Below, piece after piece: positions 24,572 through 35,494 of a DNA stretch of 64,000 bases. This DNA comes from Klebsormidium nitens. Its lineage: Eukaryota > Streptophyta > Klebsormidiophyceae > Klebsormidiales > Klebsormidiaceae. Made by a program: the position numbers and the translations under genes. The notes beneath the pieces were generated by a model that did no database searches, had not been told where the DNA came from, and worked only from the letters and a program-made list of their open reading frames with translations. The stretch covers positions 248,978 to 312,977 of the forward strand of contig DF236977.1 in NCBI GenBank assembly GCA_000708835.1. The letters run 5' to 3'. The stretch's first letter is position 1. Every line of letters starts with the position of its first letter.

Positions 24572-27147
24572 CTACCTGATCACGGGGCCCCTATGCAATT
24601 CAAACATCCGCTCTAACGCAGCCATGTTCTCCAAGGTCTCTTCTACGGTGCGATCGCTCCCTGCGTCGCATCTTAGGGACGTCATGGGCCCGTGCAGGAG
24701 CTTGTTGCAGATGCCCCGCGACATGTCCTCCAGCGCCTTCTTTTGCTTCTTGGTCATCCCCTCCCCACCCATCGCCTTGACGCACTTTTCCAACTCGCCC
24801 ATCCGCACATCCTCCACCTTTTGCCGCAACGCCTTGATCACCGGCACTGTCTCCAGGCTGTCCCGCCACGAGTCAAACATGTCCAAGTGCTCGTCGATGA
24901 TTGGCAGCGCCTCTAGAGCTTTCCGTCTCCGGTCCTCCTTGTTGGCAGCCACAACCTCCGTCAAGTCATCGACGTTGAAGACCCGAGAGATGGCTGACTC
25001 GTTCACACACGACCCCACATTTCTAGGCACACTGATGTCAATGAACAAACGCTTCCCCCCCGCCGCCTCTGACACTGGAGGCAGCGCGTCTGCATCCTCT
25101 CTCAGGAACAGCGGGTCCACTGAGGACGTGCTCGTGAACACAATCTGCGCCTCCCCCGCGCACCGCATCATCTCCGTCAGCGGCTGGTACTCAATCTGCG
25201 CCTCAGGAAAATCTGCCGCAAGCTCGTCTGCGCGCTCCCGTGAACGATTGAGCAGGACCATCTTCTGGCAGCCCTTGGAGAGCAGGTGCTTGACCAGCAG
25301 CTTGGACATCTTGCCCGCCCCCACGATGCACACCGCCGCCTCGCCCAGCGCCAGCGGCAGCTTCATCTGCGCCAGCTCCACCGCCGCCGAACTGACCGAC
25401 ACCGCCCCAGACGAGATGCTGATATCCGTCCGCACTTTCTTCCCGGCCGTAATTGCATACTTAAAGAGACTGTTGAGGTTGCGCGCAAAGCCGGTGACTG
25501 GCTGACCCGCCTCATACACCTTCTTGACCTGGGCCAGAATCTGGCCTTCTCCCAAAACAAGGGAGTCCAGGCCAGAGGCAACCCTAAAGAGGTGGCTGGT
25601 GGCGTCGCGGTTGCGCAGGATGAACAGGTGCGGCGTGAGGTCCTCAATGGGGACACCGCTATTCTGCAGATCAAAGCAAAATGAAAACGGTGTCAGCCTC
25701 TACCTTGATGGCACACTGCTGGTCCAACATGCAGACAGCATATGAAAGCACCAAAACCGGGCAAGCTAGCACCTTTGCAAGCCCCTTGTCTTGTCCAACT
25801 GCACAAGATGACAACCCCTAACTAACTGTTTATCACGTTCCACAGCATTGCCCCGCCACCTCCAGAAGATGCACCTGGCACAATAGCAGTGGCGGACCTC
25901 CGCTCAAGACAGCCACCAACCCACTGGCAAAGAACTTGTGGCAAGCCAGAAACCTGCAATTCCTCACAGGTTCTAGCTACTACAGGGACTGGGCCTATAC
26001 AACTGTTTTCTCTGGTGTGTCCCAGAAGTTTCTTGGCTCACCTTCGACATCCAGGTGGTCACCTCCTTGATCCCCCTGTGCCACGACAGGGCCACCACAT
26101 AGATCTCCATGCGGTTGCATGTGCTTAAAACTCCCGCCTCCTCAATATGAGGATTACTGCACAGCTCGTCGATAGCGCGCGGCCACTCCGCCTCCGGCAC
26201 AGCAAGCTTCTCGCGGATCTCGACAGGAGCAGTGTGCACGCTCAAGCCAATGACCAGAATGCTGCTCTTCTCACTTGTGTACCCTACAAAACAAAGTGCC
26301 GGGCTGATTAATCTTTGTAGAGTTGGAGTGATAAACATCGGCGCCAGGGTATAACTAAAGGTGACTGGTCCACAAGAGCGTTGAAAAGCGTCGAAGTTCG
26401 CGCCTCTAACCAATTAAGGGTTAGAAACTCTCCCGATGAAATTCCATAGAGTGGTTCGATTTACATCCAAAAGTACCTGTGAGTTGCCTCCGGAGCAGAC
26501 ATAAGGCTTTAAATGCGGACCTGAATCTCTGACATCTTTTTGCCAGCAATGGCGAAACAGTGCTTACTTGACTGGCACCTATCGACCAAAATGTATGAAT
26601 CTATGCAGACTTGGAAGCAACAATTACGTCCTGCTCTTGATGGTTACTGTGCTTTAAGCGGGGTAGCACTGCTTACAGGATTCCACAAGCAGAACCTACG
26701 CCTGAACATTTGCTTTTATACCCAACCAGGGTTTTGGATAATATCCACCAGAGTAAACTAACATCTCGGTGGAAGTTTCCAGTATGTTCTTTTAACCTGG
26801 GAGAAAACCTACTGTTTTGATACGATAAAAATTGAGCCTAGCTTCAAAAGACTCCTTTGCGACTCACGATTTGCCACTCCAGCCATCCTCAACTGCTGCA
26901 ACGCCGCGCTGCTCGCTGCCTTTCCCGTCAGCTTGTGGCTGTTAGGCACCTTGCGAGGGTCCCGCAGGTTCACCTCGCCCTGGGCTTTCACTCCTGTCCG
27001 CTGCACTCCCTGAGAGCATGACCTGCTGAGCACAGGCTTTGGCAGTGCCGTCCCCATGAACGCACTGGATGCATCTGACCTGCTCCTGGCCAGTCCCAAA
27101 GACTGGCTGAGCTGCCCAGAGCAGGCAACAGCGGCAGTAGCGGCCAT
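24572..27147 (-). CDS. HEMA: Glutamyl-tRNA reductase, plastid
   Basis: Three exons join in phase: 26868-27147, 26042-26283 and 24572-25663. The product is 537 aa, close to plant HEMA proteins. The enzyme reduces plastid glutamyl-tRNA(Glu) with NADPH to glutamate-1-semialdehyde, the committed step of tetrapyrrole (chlorophyll and heme) synthesis. The first 60 or so residues are rich in Ala, Ser and Arg and poor in acids, as in a chloroplast transit peptide. [15 protein letters not shown] and STCNRMEIY mark the catalytic domain; Cys149 is the expected nucleophile. [18 protein letters not shown], the NADPH site [16 protein letters not shown] and the conserved [10 protein letters not shown] follow, then the C-terminal dimerisation domain. 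The intron positions fall between conserved blocks. Plant GluTR is regulated by heme and FLU at the protein level (family knowledge); nothing regulatory is visible here. Confidence 0.97.
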
Positions 27148-28514
27148 GATGTGTGGAGATTTTAAAGTCCAGGAGGAAAGCTCAGCAACTCTTCTTCCTA
27201 CCAACCAGCCTTTCCAGCATGGGACCCGAATAATGTGGAGAAAAGAAAAGGTGACTGGAAGCCGCTGGCGTAAGACAATTTGCAATCTTTCACTTAAACC
27301 CAGCGTCAGCTGCAAAACAATCTAGAGAGGCCAACAGCACCACAAAGACCACGTAGAGCCGTTAAACGCAAGGGGGAAGGTCCAAGGAGGAACTGGACGC
27401 AGGTCTGAAGGTGGCAGTCTAGCTAGAGCTCAAGACCACCATTCCCAACATGTTGGGAGTCGCAAAGAACGGTGGCCTCAACCTAGCTTGTGTGCCTCCA
27501 ACATTTCTGACAGTCATGAACTTTCAAATGGTCCGTTACGTAGCCATCTTTCGACGAGAACCTCAAAGATAGGGCCTGCAAAGTAGAGTTTACCGATCCT
27601 CGTCGAAAACAGAACACGACGCACCCGGCGATGTGGCAACGCTGCTCTTTTTATCCGATTGGTGGCGACGTGGAGGAATCGATCTTCGGAATCTCCTTCT
27701 CTGCCAATCAGACTTGCACAAAAGATTGCGGACACGAGTTCGGCACATCCGAGGCCTTAATACTCATATATTGAGACAATATTCTGCTCATACGCACATG
27801 CATAAGTGTTTGGTAGAAACCTCACATTGAGGTTCACAGACTGAATTGCAGATTATCGCAGAATCAGGGTAGCGGTATAAGCGTTGGTCGGCTCCAATGG
27901 GGCGTTATACTAGTTGCGACCTCACATGCGGCTATCCCTTCTTCTAACCTTCAAAATATGCCTCTCTTGAGGGTCCCGATTCAAATCTATAACGAGTCCA
28001 AGGATCCCGTCAATAATGTAGAAATACGGGGGCTTATGAATCAGATGCTGGTCTTCTATCCCGGTATATTAATAGTATTAACAATCAAAGAATACAAAGC
28101 TACAATGTGGGTTCCAACTTCCACGTGCATCACTGCCTTCATGGTAATGGTATCATCATTACCATCTTGCGCGGCGCGGCCGCGCCAGGTGTAGTAGTAC
28201 TACCGTGACAGCCTATGGCCGGGCGCGGCGGCGGCGACGGTCGAGTCTGGTCACACTCGTGAGTCGTGACTCGTACCTACCTACTACTATAGTACTAGGC
28301 TAGGAGTAGGATCGAGGAGTAGGTACATGTGTGCGTATTATTCGCATGGCGCTAGCTAGACCTTAGAGGATCTAGCATCAGCTCCCTCCGTTGCTACATC
28401 GGTAGCTGTGCGGTGAAGCAATTATTGAACAGCTTTGTGATTTCGATATCAGCACTTCGCAAACCACTTCCAAGTTGCATGAGGCTTGGACTGGATTAAT
28501 CTGTGATCTCCCCG
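27148..28514. promoter_or_regulatory. Divergent 5' spacer between HEMA (-) and LpxD (+)
   Basis: Both genes start outward from this 1.37 kb, so both promoters should be here. No exon is supported. A dense group of inverted repeats lies at 28143-28330 (listed separately), about 185 bp or more upstream of the LpxD start codon. Confidence 0.55.
28143..28330. repeat. Cluster of palindromes and inverted repeats
   Basis: A 7-bp stem with a 7-bp loop (GGTAATG ... CATTACC) occupies 28143-28163. A perfect 14-bp palindrome GGCGCGGCCGCGCC lies at 28173-28186. A 10-bp palindrome GTAGTACTAC follows at 28194-28203, then GAGTC/GACTC arms at about 28234-28272 and CTACTACTATAGTACTAG-type sequence near 28281-28300. 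The density of self-complementary units is far above that of the surrounding spacer. Its function is unknown; a structured 5' leader, a regulatory hub or a decayed inverted-repeat element are all possible. Confidence 0.65.
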
Positions 28515-31500
28515 ATGGCGCTCCTGGCTCAAAGAAAGCTGGCTGGTCTGCATCTGTTTGCGAAGCGGGAAGCCAAAAAAGTGGCATTCTGTTCAGAGCT
28601 GCCGACCCTTAGTGTGCAGACATATCTCCTCTCTCGCCTGTTGTCTCACATCCAGACTCCACCGCCAGGCATTGCTTTGTCAACACCACAGACAGCGATT
28701 CATGTGCAGTCAGTAAACGCCGTTGCTCTTAGTATGACAAATGGTTCGGAACAAGCCCGTGAGAGACAAGACTCCCATTCTCAGGCTACCAGCTCACACT
28801 TCCACGCAGCGCCTTCACCTCCGGAGACCAAATGCTGGCCAAATGGCGGAGGCATGGTCCATCAAGAAGCAGATGTGCATTTCAGTGCTTTCATAGAACA
28901 CGGTGCTGTGGTCCAAAGGGGGGCGGTGGTTGAGAAGGATGTGCGGATTGGTGCCTGCTCTGTTGTAGGACCCGATGTGAGAATTGGTGAAAGGACAGTT
29001 CTCTGGTGAGGGCGCATCTTTGTCTCAGGAGAAGTTTGTGGTCCTGATCTCCACCCCTTCTGTGAGGGTTAATTATACACGCAAATTCACAATTTCCTAC
29101 CGCAAGCAATCCACCGGCCATGCTTTTGGATGTCGCGCCCACCACTTGATGGCATGGACTGGCTTGTACTTTTTCAAGTTCTGTCTCAGCATGTAGATTT
29201 GTCTGCCCCTTTTCACATATAGCTATCCTTGGGCATCTCCCCAGTTGAAGAGGCACAGCAACAAGCAAAAGAGGACCAACGCACGGGCCGCTTTGCCCAC
29301 CGCATCAGCGCTTGGTGGCTGACATCATCACGTTTGTTCGCTTCTCTCAATTTGTTGTAGGCACAATGTGTCATTACTGCACTGCACCATTGGACGCGAT
29401 TGCATACTGCACAACGGTGTCTCCGTAGGTCAAGACGGTGAGAAACCGCTCTCAACCTCTCAAGCCTGCCAACAAGGATCCAGCATGAAGGAATCTGATG
29501 TCGTCGCTTCCAAATTAGTGTAGAGCAATGGGCACCAGGTCCTCTTCGAGTTTGACTCTATACAGTGTCCGTGCAACTCATCATCGAAAGGAGAGGACAA
29601 GACGGATGTCCAAAAACATCTGGCTGTCTCTACAATAGTTAGTGCAACGGCCTCTGCAAACATGTTTTTGCTCTGCCGCAGGCTTTGGATTCTTTGTCAA
29701 CGAGAAGGGGGAGATGATAAAGAAGCCTCAGGTATGTGGGGCATACGTCCTTCATGATTGCGGATCTGAAGGCTCCGCAAGGCTTTCTTGCTGTCTTTCT
29801 ATCACTGTATAACCAAAGTAGGGAGCTCGTTTTTCCCCTCCGGGTATTGCCTCCATCATCCAGCCATGTTCATGTTTGCCCATCCATAGCGAAGGCAGAG
29901 GCCAGATTGTAGTTTTAATTAACTTGCTTATACACAATCGCATCCAAGTTCGTTTATCAAGGAAGTCAAGATGTTAGTTTGTTGGAACGAAAGGCAGCAG
30001 TGCCATTTCTCTGAGGACTGCTGGTGATCTCGAGCTTTTCAAATCTGATGAAAGTTGGAGTAATTGCAGGAACTCAACGTAATCATTGGAAACAACGTGG
30101 AAATCGGGGCCAATAGCTGCGTTGACCGCGGAAGGTGAAGTCCCCTGCGCAGCCCATGCCATGGCCCTTAGCTCGATCATCTGCAAATTGATTCTTTCAA
30201 TTCGGCTGAAATCTACCATCTACCCTTTCTGATGCCGAAGCTGATGAGAAGTCCAGCGTTCGATTTCTTCAAATGTGGACGCGCCAATTTCGATGCTGTT
30301 CTGGCCGTCATACACACTTTTCATCGGGCATCTCGCACAGAGAGTTTTTCTTACGAGGTCTCATCATGCAGCTGAAAGAGAATAATTCTTTTTACTGAAG
30401 ACTTGTTACACATGACGAATTGGCGGTGATGTATGGATGCGGTCTCAACATGGAAGCACAGGTAGAGGATTGTAAGCAGCCAAACCTCGTCTGGTATGGT
30501 CATGAGCCATGATGCGCTCCAGAAATTAGGAATATTGAGGAAAAGGAGCTTTTTGATTGCCGTGTTGCAGCTGGCGGGATACAGAGATTGGGGACCACAC
30601 GAAGATTGACAATTTGGTGCAGGTGAGGAGCCATCACAAGTGAAAAGATCCGGGTTCTTATCTTATGTTCCTCCATGTCCACCCGTTGGCTTCTTTCGAG
30701 GATCGTGCACGGTGGTGGGATGCAGCAGCTGTTCTAGAATGCCGAGCCAAGCTGTTACGGTTTCGGGACAGCATGAGATTTTTTTTTGCACACGAATGAT
30801 AGCGGGCTTCTGATCGTCAGTCGAGTTACTTGAGGGTTATTGTCCTGCTCTCGCATATGATTCCACCTTCTGACCAGCACTTCAGCCACGCAGGTTGGCC
30901 ACAACGTCAAGATCGGGCGCTGCTGTATCCTCTGTGGGCATGCGGCCATCGGGGGGTCGGCCGAGTGAGTCCAACGCGTCCGCAGGCTGCACGACAGGCA
31001 CTGCTCAATCACGGTTGTTGTTCGTTGATTGTAGCTTCCCGCGAAAGCTGCGTCCATGTTGACAGAGAGTATTTCTTATCAACCTGGATGGAGCCCGACT
31101 CTTGCCTCCAGAGTATGCTTTTATGGTTCTTCGCGCAAGGGAACGGCAGGCCACAGTTGGACGTCGGGAGAAGAAGCACCTGACAGCCCGCAACCCGATT
31201 GCAGGCTCGGCGACTATGTGGTGATGGGCGGGAAGGCGGGGATAGCCGACCACGTCAAAGTGCATCCGCAGGTGGGCTGCGTGGCGTCGTAGTTCGCAAG
31301 TTCCCTGTACGCCTACCTCCTCCAAAGTCTTGAGTGTCCATCTGCAGACAATGCACGAAGGTGTTGTCAAGCAACGCTGTCTGTGTGCTTGCTCCGTTGC
31401 TGAACACGAGGAGCGTCCTTGACCGACTTCAGCGCGTGTTGGTTCGCAGGTACGACTAGCTGCGAAGACGGGGGTAATGTCCGACATCAAAGAGAAAGGC

Positions 31501-31869
31501 GATTATGCCGGCTTTCCAGCGGTAAGTATGCTCGCTGTTCTCCAGGTCGCCATCTGCACCCTCCTTCAAGTGTCTGGCGAATCAATACTAAAAAGTGTCG
31601 TCGGTCGGATTTCAGTCAGGAGATATTTACAGGGTTTGAGATATTGTTGGTTGGCTACTAAGTACCGGCGCCGGTTCTGAGGTTCTGGCGGACACAGCTT
31701 AGGGTATTGAAAGCTCTGTCAAAGAGAGCATCGACAGTTTTCTATGTCGCTCCACAATGCACTTGCATTCACTTTCCAGGTACCGGCTCGAGAGTGGAGA
31801 CGTTCAGCAATTGCGGTCCGGAAATTGGGGCGAGACGCCAAAAAAAGGACCAAGGAAGCGCCAGCCTGA
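28515..31869 (+). CDS. LPXD: UDP-3-O-acylglucosamine N-acyltransferase (LpxD), plant type
   Basis: Nine exons join in phase: 28515-29005, 29361-29437, 29682-29731, 30070-30134, 30571-30622, 30894-30964, 31205-31271, 31450-31521 and 31780-31869. The product is 344 aa. LpxD adds a second acyl chain to UDP-3-O-acylglucosamine in lipid A-type synthesis. From about residue 118 the protein is a left-handed beta helix of hexapeptide repeats (for example VVEKDVRIGACSVVGPDVRIG). Diagnostic blocks are HNGVSVGQDGFGF, ELNVIIGNNVEIGANSCVDRG, KIDNLVQVGHNVKIGRC with the expected catalytic His248, and EKGDYAGFPAVP. The first 100 or so residues are not conserved and may target mitochondria, where the Arabidopsis pathway operates (literature, from memory). 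Most exons hold one or two helix coils, so the 50-77-bp exons track the repeat structure. The ATG at 28515 is the first in frame. Confidence 0.95.
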
Positions 31870-33551
31870 CGTCTGGAAGCCGCATGGTGATTAGTCGTCT
31901 TCATGGCTCAAGCTCGTACTCAGCCCCGGAGGTTCGATTCTGTGGGTTGGGTTTCGAAATGTTCCATTCCATCCTCTTCAGTGATTGCGGAGATGTGCCG
32001 CAGTTTGCACGCATGTGCAGGACGTGTACTACGCACTAAGCCATGTTGCAGATCTATTCCAGTCGGAAGCGTGCGACAAATTCGACTAGGCCCGAGGATG
32101 GAATCGCACTGAGTTACACGCAAAGCAATATGGACGTCTCACCAAGGACATTCGGAGATGGTCACCAGTTCTGCACTTTGCATGCTACTAGTCACGTCTA
32201 AGTAAATTTTCATGTTGTCAGGGCGGAACTTCCATAAGCAGCATTCGGCGCCTCCATTGCTAATCTGTGAAAAGGCACACATGTACCGTGTTTCCAAGAT
32301 ATGAAGTACTGAATGCAGCAGGTCGCATTAAACATTCGAAATATATGCGGATAAAGCAGGCTTCTCTCTCAGGTGCACCGCATCTTCTTTGCTGAGCGAT
32401 GTGCAGCTATCGCTTCATGATACTAAATGCAGTGGATGTATTAATCGCAACTAGTATATCAAATCAAGGCGATCAAGCGTCACTGCAACCAACCTCCGAT
32501 TGCAACTTCGATCAATCAAGTAATTGACTCATGCAGAAAAGCAGCGCGTCTGGCACACCGTATGAAATGCATGACGCGGCTCGTGACCTTCCTACGTGAT
32601 CAACTGCACCACATGGGCCATTGACATGTGCTGAAGCTAAATGCAGGCCGGGACAAAAATTGAGCAATCACTTTCTTTGGAGCCCTAACTTCCTATACCA
32701 TGATGTGAGGCTGCACATGATATGATTGATTTACGTGTTTGCACACCCTTAATTAAAAGCATGTCGGCATGCGCCCGTCAGTGCAAAACCGGGTCCGGCC
32801 GGTTAGGTATATGCCTAGGTCGACTTCTTGCCTACAGAAGCTGTATATGACATGAGCGATCGGCCGACGGTCCACATTGAGCGTGGTCTCAGTGCAACAA
32901 TCATGTTTAATAATGGTGGTCGCGCAGCTGCATCCACATGATGCACCGCGGCCTCGGATGGTCAAAACTGCAATTTAATCCGACAACGATTGCAGAACAG
33001 TAAGCGATTCAATGACAATCATGCTCTGATCTGCAAACGAATCCTTATAACACCAATATGGTACGTCCGATTCTTCCGTCTGTTGGAGTCTCCGTGATCT
33101 GATCTCAAATTTCAGGCGGAGATGCACTTTTCGATGCATCGATGTGATTCGCCGAATCAGCGCTTCAAAGCTTTGCTACTACCTGATGATCACTAAAGCA
33201 GCACTTCAAAGCTCTGCTACCACCTAATGCTCTCTAAAGTAGCACTTCAAGCTTTGCTACTGCCTGATGATCAATCTAAGAATGCCAAAATTCCGTTCCT
33301 ATCCCTGTGATAGGCCGGTGCAATTGCGTGCAGTTGTTCTGCTTCCTAGACATTAGCCTCTTCTGCGCCGCCGCAAAATGCTCCTTGCAGTCGCAGCGTC
33401 TGCCGATACCGTGCACCTGTTCCTAGACACAGAGCTCCACTGTGCAAGTTCAAAATAATGCGTCCCGAAACCTTGCAAGCTAATTCTACCGACCATTTGT
33501 GCCACCTCGCAGTCCTCGCTCTGACTGCGTCTCAAGCTGACCGGTTGCTGC
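31870..33551. other. Convergent 3' spacer between LpxD and the zinc-finger gene
   Basis: This 1.68 kb is AT-rich, with only short open frames. Apart from the 41-bp tandem repeat at 33159-33280 I see no gene, RNA or mobile element. Confidence 0.6.
33159..33280. repeat. Tandem repeat, three copies of about 41 bp
   Basis: Copies at 33159-33199, 33200-33240 and 33241-33280 each read AGC(G/A)CTTCAA, a GCTNTGCTAC core, then a CCT(G/A)ATG block and a CTAAAG-type end. They differ by several substitutions and one deletion, so the array is not recent. It lies about 270 bp past the stop codon of the zinc-finger gene. Confidence 0.85.
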
Positions 33552-35187
33552 TCAGGCAGGACCCCGAGAGCCGTACCCCGGAGCCCAGCCCTGGGCCCCG
33601 GTTGTTGCCAAGTTCGCCAGGCCCCCACCTGCCCTGCTTTCGTCAACCTGCTGCCCGCGCAGTTGGTCCAGGATGCCTGTCTGCTCCACTGCCGACAGGG
33701 GCTCGTACAGAGAGAACAGCGCGGCCGCGCCTGCGTCGGGGAGAGCCGGCTGGACGGCGGCGGTCGTGGGCCGCTCGGCATACCCAACCAGGGCCTCCAG
33801 AATCTGCTCGGCGACTAATTTTGGGCTCCCCCCGATGCTGACCGGGGGAATCCGCTCCGGGTGCTCTATGTCTACGGGCTCGAGCTCGAACCACCCCCCC
33901 GGGGCCGCCCCCTGGCCGGGCAGGTAGATGATGGGGGACGCGGGAGAGGGGACGCGGGACGGCAACAGAGCATCCGCCCCGGAGGGTCGTACCGGGCTGT
34001 TACCGGGCCCTGTGATGGGGCTGCCATGCTGGAAGTTGCGTGCAGTAGGTCTGATCTCCGTCTGGTTCACGAGGCCCGGCGGGCGCTCCCTTTCCGGTCT
34101 ACCGAGCGCTGTGCTGGGATCACCCGCTTGGGCGAGCCCCAATGCGACGTCGTGATTATGCGGAGGGTTCATGTAGCCTAATGCTGATCCTAGGGACAGA
34201 GTTGGAGCGTCGAGAGCCTGCAATGCGGCTGCCATTGCGTCTGCTTGAATCTGGAAGCCCCCGCTTGACCGGGCTCCCGAAGGGAAGCTGTGAAACTGCG
34301 ATGGCGGCGGCCGGGGCAGCTGGAACTGGTCGAGGGAGGGTTGCGGAGGCAGGGCGCCGTTATATCTGAGAGAGTGTCGACAGCACAACTCAGCCGATGT
34401 CGAGGTCAACAGTCCGACCGAGTCTAGAATAAGCGACGGGCGCTCTGAAGCAGAAAAAGTTGACTGCTGCCAAGAACGGATGGGGGCAAAACCTTGATCC
34501 CGAAGCAGGCTTGGCAACCTAGACCGTAAGGGAAAGTCCAACAATTGTTTAAGCCCGATTTTGCACACCGAAGAACGCCGGTAGCTGACACTGGTATCAA
34601 CACGTCAACGCCCCGAAACACTCCGCATGCTCTTTCACCACCTTTAGAGGTTCCGAGGAACCAGTCCCCCAGCTCTGTTGGCGCAAACTTATCACTTCCA
34701 TCAGAGTCGCAAAGGCTTCGGCTCACTTGTGCGACCGCATGTGGCCCCCCAGCGCCTGCGAGTATGCGAAGACCTCCCCACACAGCTTGCACTGGTACGG
34801 CCCCCGCCCCGCCTGCCCCGGGCCGTCCTGCGGGTCCTGCCCCTGCGGGGCCCTGTCGACGGACTGTTCCGAAGCCCCGATCAAATGGTCGAGCAGCGAG
34901 AGGTCTGCGGAAGAGAGTGCGGAAATCAGGTCGGGTCACGAAATGTCAGATCGGACCGTTTCAGAAGAAGCCTAGGACAGACTTGGCAGCATGTGGACCC
35001 GCAGATCACGATAGGGTTGGAACTTCGTCCGAGTTTTCGTCCTGATGCTATTGACAGTAACCTATGGCGTGTACAGAACGCAAACGCCAAACCATTCAAT
35101 TTCATACCGGGTCCTGCTCGATGCAAGCAGGTGAGAGCGCTGATCGCGGGAGCGCGATCCAGACGCACCTGAGCGCGCGCTCGCCAT
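33552..35187 (-). CDS. Single C2H2 (QALGGH) zinc-finger protein
   Basis: Three exons join in phase: 35169-35187, 34727-34904 and 33552-34365, giving 336 aa. The first coding exon is only 19 nt (MASARS plus one base). Exon 2 encodes one finger, YQCKLCGEVFAYSQALGGH followed by MRSH, with the plant-specific QALGGH core at about residues 44-66. Plant fingers of this class bind DNA and are often repressors with EAR motifs. A short acidic-hydrophobic stretch (DLSLLDHL) lies just before the finger, but I do not claim it as an EAR motif. The remaining 270 residues are Pro/Gly/Ala-rich and low in complexity, with a conserved-looking helix (PKLVAEQILEALVGYAE). The likely role is a nuclear transcription factor. 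The start is supported because the 19-nt exon ends in a GTGCGT donor in the matching phase. Confidence 0.85.
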
Positions 35188-35494
35188 CAGACCTCCCTCT
35201 TGCAAGGCCCGCCGCCTGATCTTGTATACCTGCACTTACAAAAGACCTAGGTAAACAAACTGAAGGCGCAACCTCAGACAACGCACCATCTGAGCGCTTC
35301 TAATCCAAAGTCGGCAGGCATACGAAAATGAAGTTCAACCTCTCTAACCCTGTGGTCCGACCTCTGAAACCGTTGTCGACGAAAATTCAGACACGGGATA
35401 AATGAGCTACGTGGTCCTCAATGGAGCCAAATCGTGCGGAACGAGACACGTCTGGGGCGCCCGTTTTGAGACCACATAAAGAAGCAGAAGCAAT
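35188..35494. other. Short tandem spacer
   Basis: About 300 bp separate the start of the zinc-finger gene from the proposed stop of the next minus-strand gene. It should hold the zinc-finger promoter and the 3' end of its neighbour. No other feature is seen. Confidence 0.5.

Noticed and set aside
24572-31869. Operon-like or biosynthetic gene cluster
   Set aside because: Adjacent genes belong to unrelated pathways, alternate in strand and each has its own introns and spacer.
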